Source: Turritopsis dohrnii (Eukaryota; Cnidaria; Hydrozoa; Anthoathecata; Oceaniidae). From it: a DNA stretch of 64,000 bases. The notes under the pieces are model-generated. The model did no database searches, had not been told where the DNA came from, and saw nothing but the letters and a program-made list of their open reading frames with translations. Positions within the stretch are counted from its first letter, which is position 1; each line of letters opens with the position of its first letter. The translations under genes were made by a program, and so were the position numbers. The DNA is taken from the NCBI GenBank assembly GCA_027922465.2, contig BQMF02000001.1, positions 3,100,001-3,164,000 of the forward strand. The letters run 5' to 3'. Shown here in pieces: positions 1 through 12,282 of the stretch.

Positions 1-343
1 TTGTTTATTTATTGACAGACAAATACTTTAGTGGTGTTCGATTAGTAAGTAAGTAAGTAACGGGAGTTTTTAGTCCTTGGGCTTCCATCCGTAATGGTTG
101 GTTCTTCCGCCCGCCGACTTGCAACTATTAGTTGACTTACCGCCAGAGATACGTATAGCATTGCTCTAACTTGCCCGAAGGCCAGTGTGCAGTCAGTCGA
201 TGGCTCCTAATGGGCTGACACACTGCTTTTAAAGCGCATCGGAGTGGTGTATTGAGATACGACATGACTGGACTCGAACACGGGTCGCAGCGGTCGCACT
301 CAAAGGTACTAACCACTACACCATCGCTGCACACCATCGCTGC
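1..343 (-). repeat. tRNA-derived SINE, minus strand
   Basis: Read on the minus strand, the sequence begins near 343 with a tRNA-like head: an A-box region (TGGTGTAGTGGTTAGTACC) followed by a B-box-like GTGTTCGAGTCC. It continues through a body to a short (TTAC)n stretch near 45-60 and an AATAAATAAA-type tail at the window edge. This is the layout of a tRNA-derived SINE rather than a functional tRNA, because the body is far longer than a tRNA and no cloverleaf 3' half follows. A 13-bp stretch is duplicated at 327-350 around the 5' end. It lies upstream of the paralog-C last exon, probably in its intron. Confidence 0.65.
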
Positions 344-609
344 AATGTTTTTTTACGTATTCAATTTATTTACAAGACTTTTTTTCCGCCCAAAATATTT
401 CGGGAAAACTGAAAAGTTAAAAGTTTCCCGGGAATCAAATTTGTCAAAATTTCTTTTTTTCGCGCAAATTAACTTTCTTAAGAATCCAAAAACCGCGAAA
501 TCCGCGAAAATTAGTTCCCGCGATATTTAGATCTTTTAAGCCTTAATTACTCATGGCGATATGTGGTTATTGTATGATTTCGTGATCTCTTTCTTCATGC
601 TTTCTTTAG
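344..609. other. Intronic sequence upstream of paralog-C last exon
   Basis: No coding sequence is seen. Positions 370-535 are a stretch rich in CGCGAA/TTTCGCG-like words, probably an old repeat. From about 540 to 609 the sequence resembles the end of intron 3 of the two complete cysteine-rich genes, including a TTTCTTTAG acceptor. Confidence 0.5.
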
Positions 610-685
610 CGACAACAGATGTAGCGATCCATGGTACATAGAGCATCGTCGTGCACAAGGACATAAAATTGATGTCACCAAGTAA
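610..685 (+). CDS. Last exon of a third cysteine-rich secreted protein paralog (C)
   Basis: The exon follows a TTTCTTTAG splice acceptor at 601-609. Read in phase 2 (one base completes the split codon) it encodes about 25 residues with a single cysteine and ends in GHKIDVTK and TAA at 683-685. It is 76 nt long, exactly the length of the last exons at 22953-23028 and 59253-59328, and the C-terminal eight residues are identical. The residues before that differ more (for example WYIEHRRAQ where the others have YYIGKRRFE), so C is the most divergent copy. The earlier exons are not found to the right and must lie left of the window or be lost. Confidence 0.75.
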
Positions 686-1260
686 AATTGAAGAGAAGAT
701 GGTCCAACCTATCAAAGCACGGTGAATTGAATTAATGAGTTTTAAAGACAGTATCCTTCAGAAATTTTTTATAATGGAAATAATTAAAAGCCAGTTTCAC
801 AAAGTTTAATTGATTAGTTGATAACAGTATCTTTTTGTGTGTATGTGTTTAATATTGATTTTGCTCTTGAATAAATTTCAACTTTGTCTGAACTCATTGT
901 CTTCCTTTCCGCTATCGGCAATTTTGAAAATTTATGAGGTTATGATGTGATATCTTTTTTTTTCTATTGTTTTTTAAACCTTTAGTCTAACCCAAGAATC
1001 TTATCCAGGGAAAGTACATTGTGTGTGAGTTGGCAGAAACTTGATTTGTTTTTTTTAACTTGCGATTTTTGCCACTGTTAGTATACTTTAAACACTATTA
1101 ACATTATCAGACTAAGCTCTACTAACATTTGTTGAGATTTTTTGTACGTATTTGATCTAAAACCGTTATATGTTAGTCGGGTTCAACCTTTCTGAAAAAC
1201 TCCATCCATAAACAGACAATTAATTTTTCCCTCTTTGAATGGCCTTACAGGCGGATTCCA
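686..1260 (+). other. 3' UTR and duplicated downstream flank of paralog C
   Basis: The first about 250 bases match the 3' UTRs of the other two copies. An AATAAA polyadenylation signal lies at 870-875 in the same place as in gene A (23211-23216). Positions about 1010-1260 match 61540-61840 downstream of gene B, so the duplicated unit extends well past the gene. In the B copy nearly 2 kb of extra sequence separates these two blocks. Confidence 0.6.
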
Positions 1261-1887
1261 CTAGGCGAACGTTTTTTGGGGACCCATACTTTTTTGCTGC
1301 TTATATAGAGTTGACAATTGTTCAGCGATCGATCGATCGATCAGAAAAAAAGAATTCATTTCAACCTTTTCGCTGTGAAAATGTTCACTATGCACCAGTC
1401 AAAGAGTAAATAATTTGCTAGTTCACCATTAAAGAAATAAAAAGGGACAGTAATCAAAATGGCAGCGGAGCCTGTAGCCAGAAAGTTTTCGAAAGCAAAA
1501 ACATGAAAATCTTTATGATAATAGTGCACTAACTGGGTTGCTTAGCTTCTTAATGGATGGAGCAATATATGACATCTATAAATTGATGGGAAATTTTTTA
1601 AAAAAGGTATTGTTGGTCGTGTAGCATTAAACTTTTTCACCAAAAGATGAAATTCACTTTTTTCGGTGTTATGTGAAATTATGACTTATTTTCAGAAGCA
1701 GCAGTTTCTTTACATTCCTGTTTATTTACAAACCAATTTGTGTCAGTGCGCGTGCCAAAAGTGAAGCAAGTGTGGAAATCAAATTTTGTTCATCGAATTT
1801 TCGATTAACTTTCGAACTTTTTTTAGCAACTTTCAAAGTTCATGCTCACACTTTCTCTAATTTTGTTATATTACGCTATGATCGAAT
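1261..1887. other. No gene seen
   Basis: AT-rich non-coding sequence with a short GATC tandem run at about 1325-1342. I see no coding signal or recognisable repeat structure. Confidence 0.5.
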
Positions 1888-4260
1888 GTGAAAATTGTTG
1901 TGCGTGCAATACTATCGTCTACCATCTACAGTTTCGATAATATTCGTGGTCTTCGTGGGAACTTTTCTCATTTGGAATCTTTTCTAGCCAACTCTTTCCC
2001 TGACATTCTTGCTATTTGTGAAACTAATCTTAACCCTTCTATTAGCTCTTCTGACTTCGATGTACCTGGCTATCTTCCTATTAATCGCAAGGACTCATCT
2101 ATTCTTATGCACGGCCTTGGTATCTATGTTCGTGAATGTCTTCCTGTCAGTCGTCAATTGAATCTTGCATCTCCTGACGAATCTTTCATCTGTCTACGTC
2201 TTTCTCTCTTGCATTCAACTAGTTATCTTTTCTTTGTGTATCACTCACCATCTTCTTAGTCTTGCAGCGTCATCAATTCTATCTCGGAAAATATTGATAA
2301 AGCTCTCATAGCTCACCCTTCTGCTAATATCTTGATGTTCGTAAATATCAGGTTAAACCTCACTCTACACCCTGGTTCTCTCCTGCCATTTCTGCTGCAA
2401 TTGCCCATCGTAATCATTTTTTCCATCGTTATCAACGTTGTAATAGTGAAGACAACAGGCGTCTTTTCACCAGAGCTCGCAACGACTGTAAAAAAGTCAT
2501 TGAGGAGGCTAAATGCACCTATCGAAATTTGGTCCATGATCGGCTTATATCTGAATCTATTGGGTCCCGTGGTTTCTGGCGTATCTATCGGAGCTTTTCT
2601 AATAAGGGTAAGTCTTTGATTCCAACACATAACTCCCAAGATGGTTTCGGATGTTATTAGTTCTCTCGACTCTTCTAAGGCTACTGGTCCAGACGAAATC
2701 CCTGTAATTGTTCTGCAAAAATGCTCGCCTGAGCTCTCTCCAATACTCTGTAGGCTATTCAGAAAGTGCATCGACAAATCTTGTTTTCCTTGTTATTGGA
2801 AGATTGCTTCTGTTGTGCCTGTTTTCAAAAACTCTGGTGAGAGATCGGACCCTTTATGCTATCGTCCTATTAGTCTTCTATCTGTTATTAGTAAGATATT
2901 AGAATCATTGATAAACTCTTCCATAACCCATCATCTAGAATCTCTTCATCTGTTCTCTGATCACCAGTATGGTTTCCGTTCTGGTTGTTCCACTGCTGAT
3001 GTTCTGACCGTCATTTCTGAACGTGTATGTCAGTCCCTCAATGCTTGTGGTGTGACACGAGCTATTGTTCTTGACATCTCCAAGGCATTAGACAAGGTTT
3101 GGCATGGTGGCCTTCTTCACAAGTTGAAGTCTTATGGCATTTCTGGTTTACTCTTGAATCTTATTAAGTCCTTTCTCAGTGGCAGGAGTATTAAGGTAGT
3201 TCTCGATGGTCATTCGTCTTCTTCTTACTCTATTAGTTCACGGGTGCCTCAAGGTTCTGTCCTTGGTCCAACCCTCTTTCTCATTTTCATCAACGACCTT
3301 CCCGATTGTATTCTCAGTAAACTTGCTATCTACGCTGACGACAGTACTCTTTCTTTACTCGTCTCTTGAAAGGACTAAGGACTTGTTTGATAAGGTTGAA
3401 ATGGCTGCTGAGTTGGAGGACGATCTTAAGTTAAATGGGGTCAGAAATGGTTGGTTTCCTTCATTGTTTCGAAAACTAAGCTTCTCTCGATTAATCGCTT
3501 CAGGGACCCTGTAATTCCTTCTGTTCTTATGAACGGACGTGAGCTTGCAGAGTCATCTCAGGTTCGTCTTTTAAGTTTAACCTTCACAAAGAATTTCACA
3601 TGGAATTCTTACATCGAGACCATTGCTAAATCTGCTGCTATGAAGGTTGGCTCACTTTTTCTGGTCCGTCACTTACTTTCGGCTAAATCTATCATTAACA
3701 TGATTAAGGCCACTATTTACCCTTGTCTTGAGTACTGCTGCCACCTTTGGGCCTCTGCTCATTGTCTTCATATTCTCGATCGTATTCAGAAGCGCTTAGT
3801 TAACTTAGTTGGCCTTGATCTTTGTGCTAATCTTCACCCCCTCTCAAATCGGAGAAACGTTGCTTCCCTGTCTCTTTTCTATAAATACTTTCATGGGCAT
3901 TGTTCGGATGACTTGCATCAACTGACGCCTTCTCCCAAGAATTTTTCTCTGAACACTCGCCTCTCTTCGAATTCTCATCCTTTGACTGTTCAGGTCCCAA
4001 CTTGCCATAAGAACTTTTATTCATCTAGCTTATTCCTTCGGACAGCTCGCCTATGGAATTCTATCCCTCATAGTGGTTTTCCTGCTGAGTATGATTGCAA
4101 TCTTTTAAATCCAAGGTTAACCGCCACCTTGCTCTGTCTTTGTAACTGTTCTTCCTTTTCTCATCCCTCTCATTTGTCTTTATAACTGTTCTTCCTTTTC
4201 TCACCTTGTAGCTCTCTGCCTAGTAGTGGCTTCGGCCTTGGAGTGAGCAACTCATTTTAA
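1888..4260 (+). pseudogene. Decayed non-LTR retrotransposon ORF2 (endonuclease, reverse transcriptase), jockey/CR1-like
   Basis: The element encoded an APE-type endonuclease and a reverse transcriptase. Positions 1888-2259 give the endonuclease N-terminus (NIRGLRGNFSHLE, LAICETNL, GLGIYVRE) and end in a stop. The rest of the endonuclease, including its GDFN region, is missing: about 2337 jumps straight to the linker before the RT domain. Positions 2641-3369 hold RT motifs TGPDEIPV, YRPISLLS, GFRSGCST, the first catalytic Asp block, VPQGSVLGP and the catalytic IYADDSTL. A frameshift follows near 3368 and another near 3450; 3451-4185 is the thumb and C-terminal region. The 3' end carries a short UTR with GCTCTCTGCCT and an A-rich tail at about 4258-4268. 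Internal deletion, stops and frameshifts make it inactive. The clade call is from motif style only. Confidence 0.85.
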
Positions 4261-5865
4261 AAAAAACAAGAGGCCCTGAGGCCTTGAGGTCAGCGCTTTC
4301 GGCTAAGTTGAAAAACGAAGGACTGTGAAGCAAAACTAAAAAATGTTTGCTCCAGAAAGGTCAAAACAGCAATTTTTGAGTTGTAACTAGGGTGATTAAG
4401 GGAATAAAACATTAAATGTATCCATGGTTACAGCTCACAAAGTATATTTCTTTTGTTTCAATTACAACAGCTGTTTATCAGCATCGTTCACACGTATAGT
4501 ACAAATAATTTTAAAACATGAAATGGGGCTAGTGTAACTCAGGCTAAAATAAAATTAAAGAATGTAGTTTATTCATACCGGGAGTTAGTGTTATAACACT
4601 GCTACCGTTTCGCACCGTATGGTTCTTGTTACCTTTTCCTTATTGGTCGGGAGATTTTCGTGGCAACATGTAAACTGCGTACAGTAATACAATACGCATC
4701 AACAGAAATCGTATGGGCATTACAACACTACAGCAACTACTTTGATACTTTAATCGGTTTTATTTAAGCTTCAAATTCCAGTTTTACAAGTTGGACTTTC
4801 CAGCTTTACGTCCTAACAAGCTTCCTGTTTGGTTAATCACGCAGGTGAACACGTAGGTGAACTTTCGTTTCGTTTCCGCAGATAAGGTTACATGAAGATC
4901 GAATGCCAAGCAGTTGCTGATTACTAAAAATGAAATTATAAATAGTTCTAATTAATTCCATTTAGCAAAATTCAGACCTTATAGAAACTTGAATTACAGC
5001 ATCATCATTCTAACTCTCATTTTATACCTGAAGGGAAAATAGTTACTCATTCTCTCAATTTCGTAGTGACTGGTGAGTAGATATTGGCCAATAAAACTTT
5101 ATATTTATTTACTGAAGAAGGTAAAATTCAGTTCATGGAAATTCATATAAATTTTTCTTTTTCTCCAGTTACAAAAGAAATCTGAAATAATTTGTATTGA
5201 ACTTTGATTGACTTTCAAATACTTTTCATAATGGCACACAATTGTAGGAAATGACTACGACTAAATATTTGCTTTTGATATTTGTCAATTTTCCTAATTC
5301 TGAACACAAATTAAATCCAACTGTCATAAATTAAAAACACTGCACGTCCCATACTGTTAATCAAATGAAAAGACATTTCTGCAAATGAGCATGGATGCAT
5401 CAGCTCATTGACCAGAATCTTTTTGGATTCCAAATTGGGAAAATTGCTGGTCATCGTTGGTCATCGCTGCCTGAATGACTTTTTTTTAAATGAGCCTGAA
5501 TCCAATTTACCAACAAAAGACCAACACTTACAATATCTCTGGTAGCAAGTTCACTAAATTGCAAGATTTTGGGCAGAGGCATCCATAAGTATACAAACAA
5601 TTCCAGCTTGTCACACGAAAGTTTTCACAGTATGTAAACGATCCCTCAAATAAAATTCAACACGGCGGAATAAAGCAACCTGTCTTGATGAGAGAGACTC
5701 CCAGATGGGGAAGCAATTTGTCACAAGGGATGGAAATTTCCCTTGTGGATACTTCTTTCCATACTGATAATGAAAATATCAATCCTTATTTAAAAAGGCA
5801 AGTAAAATTATGCAAATTTAAGCCCAAAAAACGGATTTGCGGGATTTTTTTTTGCGAATTAGCCA
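4261..5865. other. No gene seen; dispersed-repeat head at 4268
   Basis: At 4268-4310 begins ACAAGAGGCCCTGAGGCC, similar in style to ACAAGATGCCC starts at about 12344 and 63656, suggesting one dispersed repeat family. At 4609-4630 a segment resembles the reverse complement of the GGCGCAAAACGGTAGCAGC end of the repeat at 20134. The remainder is AT-rich non-coding sequence. Confidence 0.4.
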
Positions 5866-6195
5866 AAAATTTATTTATTTATTTTTTTTTATTTTACGAA
5901 TGTTTACCCAGGATAGCCTCTTCAGTTCCGTAAGGTACTGTTATCAATGAGGGTCCTGCGAAGGAGGTCCTAGAGCATTTAAAGCCCCCATTTGGGCTAC
6001 GGAAGCTGTAATGACAGGAACCGCTCAACTAGACAACCACCCTAGACATCATTCCTACTCTCTTGCTGAGTGCTAAGCAGAGAGGATTGATTCACACTGT
6101 TATAGTCGCTGGCATGACTCGGTCGGGGATTGAACCTGCGACCTCCCGAACAGGAAGCGAGCACTCTCCCACAAGGCTACCAGTCGGTTCGATCT
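5866..6195 (-). repeat. tRNA-derived SINE, minus strand
   Basis: On the minus strand the 5' end near 6193 shows an A-box-like TGGTAGCCTTGTGGGAGAG and a consensus B box GGTTCAATCCC about 40 bases later. A body of roughly 230 bases follows, and the element ends in an A-rich AAATAAATAAATAA tail at 5868-5895. The head and tail differ from the SINE at 1-343, so this is a second SINE family. Confidence 0.7.
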
Positions 6196-7762
6196 TAGAA
6201 TCTTAGAATTTGTGCGACAAACTTGAGCGACTCAAAGACAAACTTGTAAAAATCAAATTTATCCTTTTATCCTTTACTCATCATCATTTCCATTATCTAG
6301 AATATCAAAATTATTCCTTTGTAAAATTTTAAGAATCTCCCTCAATGTTACCTGTACAATCAAGAAAAAAAAGTTCCGAATACTACTAATAATGATGTAA
6401 TAGATATATATATATATATATATATAGATTGAAAAGTAAAATATTATGTCTTCTTGTTTTGGGGTCCATTATTTCCATATATTAATCATTCTATGGTCTG
6501 CAGATACAATTTCCTTCCCCTTCAAGTGTATAATTTGGGAAAAAAATTGCTCTAAAAATGAGAGAAAGCTTATTAATTGCAAGGGAAATTTTTGCGATTT
6601 CATGGCAAAATTACAAAAATAGATCAAGCGATTAATAGTGCTGCAAGAAATTCTCCTAGCATTGTACGAAGGTAGTATATAATATAATTTTGTGCTTGTG
6701 TTTTATTGTTTTTTTCTTCATTTTTGTCTTCTTATGAGTTGATGTGTGTTATTGCTACTGTAATTATGTTTACATTTACCTTACATTTACATCTACCTTA
6801 CATATTTTTTAACACTTTCTCTGATTAATAACTACTAACATATTTAACCTTTGTACATATATTTTTACTATAAATTAACTTCTTGTATATATATATATAA
6901 TATACTTACGATTCAGCTTGTAATTTAATTTTACAACTAATGATGACAACAGAAATGTCGAAACATGTTTTTAAAAAAGTTGTATTGTTCGTAAAAATAA
7001 TGATTAAAAAACTTGTGCCATTATAAGGTCTTTTAACTTTTTTTTGTTCATTCAAAATTTTAAGCTACAAAATTGAAGTGTTTAACAGTATATAAAAGAA
7101 CACAATAAAATAGAATAATTTAGTAAGAATCACCTAGTTTTCCCTTAAGGCATGTAAAAATGTTTTGAAGAAGAAGAAAACATAATTTTGAGTGCCATGA
7201 CATAAATAAATCTATGCAACTTGCCTGACTTTTTCTCCCTCCTGAAATTTTATCCCATCCAATTCGGATACATGGTTGTTGATGTCTTGATTCAATACAC
7301 TTCAATGTAAATTTATACTGTTGTATTCTTGCATCTGTAAAACCTAACTCGACTGTTAGAGGAACCAAAATAGGTATATATATACTTCTTTGATTCTTGT
7401 TGATAACTTTTAGCAGCGTTTCGCACCAGAATGCACTAGTTAAAATAAAGGGTGGGAGGAGAGGGCGCATTAAAACAGATAATTTATTGATTCATTCGAA
7501 TGAAGAGAAATCTTTTTGTACTGTAAATATATTTATTTCGTCCGACACAAATGATGTATTTTTCAAAAATCAGAGTTGCGCTTTAAACTTTCTGATTTTG
7601 AACTGAAAAATTTAAAGTTAGTAACAACGGGCGTACAACTGGGGCGTGAAGAACTGCGATCTTACACACTCACAGACGGACGGACGGACGGACGGACGGA
7701 CTGACAGACACGGGGAAATGAAAGATCAGCTACCTTGCGGCGCTGACCAAAAATCCCAATAT
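6196..7762. other. No gene seen; microsatellites
   Basis: Contains (TA)n runs at about 6403-6425 and 6887-6901 and an (ACGG)n run at about 7675-7701. Positions 6940-6990 resemble a Penelope-type 3' UTR (ATGATGACAACAGAAATG, GAAACATG), but this is too short to call. I see no supported gene. Confidence 0.4.
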
Positions 7763-8129
7763 TGTAAGTACAAAAGCAGATCATGTAACTATGGACAGTG
7801 CTTCCTTTGGAAAGATTGAAAAAGTTCAAGTATCAAATGAAAAAAAACTGACTGGCTACAGAATGATAGACTATTATCAAATCTATTTAAAGAATTGTTT
7901 TGTCCAGAATGTTTCGCATCAACTTTGTGCTTAAATGAGACCGAATCCGATAGAAAAGGATTTATGTTTAATCACCTCCATGGTTTAATTTGTCATTGTT
8001 GTGGATTTGAAAAACACTTCAAATCATCTAGAAAAGTGTTTTATTTATTTATTTATTTATTTATTTATTTGTTTATTTATTTATTTATTCTTTATTTAAA
8101 GTCGATTGATATATACAAGTAAAAAATAA

Positions 8130-8164
<35 letters not shown>

Positions 8165-10905
8165 ACATATGTTTAAAAAACCATTTCTTATAAGAATATG
8201 GTTAGCATTAATGCTAATTAAAATCGACTAAACAAAAAAAGGCATATATATACATATAAACCTAAAACTAATCAGTGTATCCTAGGTTAGGTATATATGT
8301 TGCACAGAGACGTCATTTGCAAAGGATGCATGGGATGTTATAGAGTTCTTTGCGAAAATGAACCAATGACGTTGCCTCTTTCGCAGTTAACGGGAGAGCA
8401 TCCCATAATTGGGCAGCGATGTAAGAAATGGTTCTTAAACCATGATTGGAGGACCTTACAGTTTTACGTATCTTACAGTTATACGTATAGTTTTAAACGT
8501 AAAAACGTCATTCATATAATAGGGATTCAATCCAAGTTTTGTTTTGAATACCTCTTCTAGAAGCAGACGGCAGTGCCTGTCGTGAATGCAATTTTTATAA
8601 TTATCAGACGTCTCCTCTTGAAATAACTTAAAAGCCCTGCTCTGGATACGATTGATTCTGTGCAATATTGATCTACTAGAGAATCCCCATATTAATGGGC
8701 AGTAACTAAAATTACTAAAAGTAAACGCATTTCTCAAAATATTGTGTTGTTCTACAGATATAAAATGTGATATGCGATTCAAAGCATTGGACTTGGCATT
8801 GGCTTTTCTGCATAAACGGTCTACGTGCTTAGTGAAGGAAAACTTGTTGTCAAGATCAACACCAAGCAACTTCACACTTTGTGATTCGCATAAAATAGTA
8901 CTGTTTAAATTTAAATCTATAGTAACTTCATCCTTAGGTTTTCCAATAATGAGCAGTTTACACTTCTTAGCATTAAGTGTCAGCCCATTTTTGGAACACC
9001 ATTTAGAAATAGATGAAAAACCATTTTCTAACTAATGTTTTACGTCAGTTAACTTCTCACCAAACGTATAAAGGGTGTTATCATCAGCGTAGTTGCATAA
9101 ATTTATATTCGTATTTTCAAAAATAAACATAAGATCATTAATATATATGTTAAACAATAACGGACCAAGTATTGAGCCTTGTGGAACGCCACAAATAAGC
9201 TCCTTCCAAGAGCTAAATGAGCTATTTACCTTCATTCTCTGAGACCTCTTACTGAGATAGCTCCTTATATAACACAATGCACTGTCAGAAAACCCATAAG
9301 CATGTAGTTTCGCAATTAATAAATAATGGTCGACACAGTCGAATGCCTTACTTAAATCCAACAATAGCACGTCTACAATATTTCCTTCATCAAGCTTTCT
9401 ATGTCAAGACTCTAACTTGTGAAGCAAAGGATGCTGGCTGCTATAACCTTTCCTAAATCCTGACAAAAGAGGAGAGGATTTCTCATGCATAAAATTATAA
9501 ATGTGGTCATACATTATCCTTTCGAATATTTTAGAAAGTGTTGAGTAACAACAAAGGATTTGATGTAAATATAAGGACTGTCTACACAATGAGAAAACTG
9601 GATCCTGGTCACTCAGGATTAGAGCGCTTTACAACATTAATGAACATGCCGAAACCCATGACACGTAATAATTATGATAAAATCATTGTTAAACTTTCTG
9701 CTGTGGCCAAGGAGGGTGCTAAGCAAACAATTATTGATGCTGCTGAAGAGATCAGGACAATGAATACAAGATAAATTAATGACATTAAAGAAACTGGTGG
9801 GTCCGTGGATGGTAGTTTACAGAAACGCGGATATTCTTCAAACAACGGTGTTGTAACTGCAATTTCTATTGATACTAGCAAAATTGTTGACGTTGAGGTT
9901 ATGTGTAGAATTTGCAAAGGCTGTCTAAATATGGAACGAAAGAAAAGCACTAATCCTTTGAAGTATGCTCAATGGAGAAATCACCATGTCTACAAATTTA
10001 ACTACACGGGATTACCTGGAGGCATGGAGAGTTTAGGTGCCCGTAGGATATTTGAACTTTCAATAACAAATAACAAATTATGTTACACACAGTTTCTTGG
10101 GGATGGTGACAGCAAAGGATACGATTCTGTTAAAGATGTTTATGAAAACATTGAAGTCCAAAAACTGGACTGTATTGGTCACTTCCAAAAACGAACGGAT
10201 TACGATTTCGAAACTTAAAGAAAGCAATGAAAGGTCTTGGCGGTAGGGACTGCAAAACTACTTTGGAATTGTCAATCGCGAAAATGTTGGATATTTAAGT
10301 GGCATGCGATCATCAGCATTAGCAAGCTTACTTCATGTAGCTTCATCCAAGCATAATAATTACCACTTCCCACATTGTCCACAAGGCAGAGATTCCTGGT
10401 GTAAATATAATCGAGACAAAGCGAATGGAACTTCAGAATACAAACCTGGGCCTGGACTACCACTTGATGTGGTAATGAAAATAAAACCTATTTATGTTGA
10501 GCTTACCAAAGATACCTATTTGAATAAAGTTTTAATGGAACTATTTGGGAAAGGATTCCGAAGACAAAATTTGTCTCGCTGACAAATTAGAGTTAGAGTT
10601 AGAGTTAGGAGTTAATGATGATGTAGGTGCATTTAATATTGGTTTTAAATCAAGTGTTTTAATACTTGAAAAGCTTGGGATAATTCCAGGATTACATTTA
10701 ATTCATTGATGCACAAAATTAAATGACAAACGTATCAATCTTTCAAGTTACAGGAGTATAGAAAAAAATAGACGACAAAGAAAACTTTTACGAGGTCGGA
10801 AATATCGCAAAGATGAAATTGAAGAAAAGGAAGGCAAAACTGATGTCAGAAGTCAGGAGTATTTTAGACAATCAGTGCCTTATTTTAGCCCACCAAATAT
10901 ATTAA
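7763..10905 (+). pseudogene. Mutator-like transposase pseudogene, copy 1, split by a LINE
   Basis: The gene encoded a DDE transposase of the Mutator-like domain type common in cnidarian genomes. The N-terminal part (7763-8037) has the LTGYRMID block, a CPEC zinc-knuckle and a CHCCGFEK block. It is interrupted by the minus-strand LINE at 8038-9537 and resumes at 9538 (GFDVNIRTVYTMRKL). The catalytic core follows: GSVDGSLQKRGYSSNNGVV (first Asp), LGARRIFELS and FLGDGDSKGY (second Asp). The C-terminal region has LLHVASSKHNNYHFPHCP and GPGLPLDVVMKIKPIYVEL. The NQNESF block carrying the likely third acidic residue is deleted near 10555. A stop at about 9772 and several frameshifts kill the gene. 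Compare the copy at 17633-18754. Confidence 0.8.
8038..9537 (-). mobile_element. 5'-truncated LINE inserted in the Mutator-like gene
   Basis: On the minus strand the element starts inside the RT domain (SKIFERIMYDH near 9530). It runs through LLLDLSKAFDCVDH, VPQGSILGPLLFNIYINDL and the catalytic NYADDNTLY (about 9080), then thumb and C-terminal blocks (KLLGVDLDNKFSF, FSNFSYCPLIWGF). It ends at AAQLWDALPLTAKEA and a stop at 8313-8315. Small frameshifts lie near 9405 and 8460-8520. A 3' UTR follows, with (AAAT)n arrays at 8128-8165 and an AATAAATAAA tail at 8038-8090. Near-identical AGAAAAGTGTT and AGAAAGTGTT at the two edges look like the target-site duplication. The truncated 5' end and the tail at the 3' end are typical of target-primed insertion. 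Confidence 0.85.
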
Positions 10906-11389
10906 GATGTAACATTTGTTGTGTTTTGGACTTTTTTCTGTGTTTTAGACTTTTTTTCTGTTTTTTCTCAATTTGCATAATTTTTGTTCGCCGGAAACAA
11001 TGTCTCCGCAACCGTTAACCGAAATTGCATGAAATTTTCAGGAAATGCTCTAACCATTATGCTGAGCAAAAGAAAAAGACAACTTTTTCATAATGATCTT
11101 AGTTTTTGAATTATGAGTCCACGAAGTCATCAATTTTGACAATTTTTTCAACATGGAATTTCAGCAGGGCTACCGCAGCAATGGAATAAAATTTGAAAAA
11201 GTTGTCTGCTCATTTTCTAGATCCACCTGTGTGACCAACCCTACACTTTGTGCAAAGTTTCAGGTCATTTAATGGTTTAACTAAAATCTTTTCCGGGGCA
11301 AACTAAGCAATTTTCAGTTTTTCCTTAATTACCGTTGCCATGGCAACTGGTTGACATCTTTTCTTCAAAATTGAAATGGTATTTTGATA
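10906..11389. other. 3' flank of Mutator-like copy 1
   Basis: Non-coding. The motif GTTGCCATGGCAAC and following text at about 11333-11388 resembles sequence near 19214-19300 in the second Mutator-like copy, so this is probably the element's own 3' region, cut by the insertion at 11390. Confidence 0.4.
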
Positions 11390-12282
11390 CCTTATTCTAG
11401 GAAATTAACGAAGACAGAAATTAACAATGCATTAAATTAACACGAATCAAATTAACGCGGTTGCCCGAAGAGAACTTGAGAAAGTAATCAAATTAACGCG
11501 ATTGGCTTCAATGACCTTCATAAGAGCATTTTATTAACGCGGATGGACAAAAGAACTAAAAATTTTTGAAACAGATCTTTTCTATATATATAACTAGAAA
11601 GCTACACATCTTTAAAAGGGTTCATAGGAACAGCACCTAACATTCTTGCAGCCTTTATAGCGCCTGTTATACCTGCTGCTCTCCATCCTGCAAGAATGAT
11701 ATTTCGACCTTTTTCCGTCTTGAGGAATGTGTACACATTTCTCATGACCTTTGCGTGGTCAGGCTTTAATCAGGTTAGGGTATAGCAGATATATATGGTT
11801 TGCGTTGGCAGGTGATGCAGCAATGTCAGCAAGAGTAGTGTCGACGGTAGTTAAAAGATCTCCCTTAATACAAGGTGGACTAGAAATGGAGGTAGAACTT
11901 TTCGTACAATGGGAAAATAGCGATAAAAACTTGAAGATTTTGGAAGACAAAATAAAATCTGTGAACTTTCCTTTGGGAGAACCGTATAAAGATGAAACCG
12001 ACACTATTTTGAAATCAATCCAAGAAAAGGAGGAAGCTGTGTGCATTTTAAGCGAGGAAGATGAAGAAGAGGTAGGAGAAGAAGAACGATAAATAATAGC
12101 ATCGGACTTGTAATGTTTTAGAAATTTATGATTATTTACTGAAAAATAACGAGTTTTAAATTTACGATAAACTTTTATAAGAGTCTGGAAATTAACGAAA
12201 CATTTAATTTGCGGGTATTTTATTAACGCGAAATTTTCAAATTCGCGTTAATTTGATGCTTCGTTAATTTCCTGGAATAAGG
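11390..12282. mobile_element. 893-bp TA-flanked DNA transposon remnant, pogo/mariner-like
   Basis: The ends are inverted repeats: CCTTATTCTAGGAAATTAAC on the left and its complement, with one C/T difference in the compared stretch, on the right. A TA dinucleotide lies immediately outside each end (11388-11389 and 12283-12284), as expected for Tc1/mariner/pogo insertion. The minus strand from about 11750 to 11600 encodes a C-terminal transposase-like fragment (EKGRNIILAGWRAAGITGAI) ending in a stop. The plus-strand open frame at 11751-12092 is acidic at its end and overlaps low-complexity sequence; I do not treat it as a gene. Superfamily assignment rests on the TA target and the small fragment. 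Confidence 0.65.

Noticed and set aside
252..345. A functional tRNA gene on the minus strand.
   Set aside because: A and B boxes are present but the 3' half of a cloverleaf is missing and a long SINE body and tail follow. The same applies at 6110-6193 and 24755-24825.
6887..7030. A second Penelope-like copy, based on 3' UTR-like words.
   Set aside because: The match is short and no coding part was found; left as an unassigned similarity.
11751..12092. A 113-residue open frame as a gene.
   Set aside because: It lies antisense to a transposase relic inside TIRs, ends in acidic low complexity, and shows no domain.
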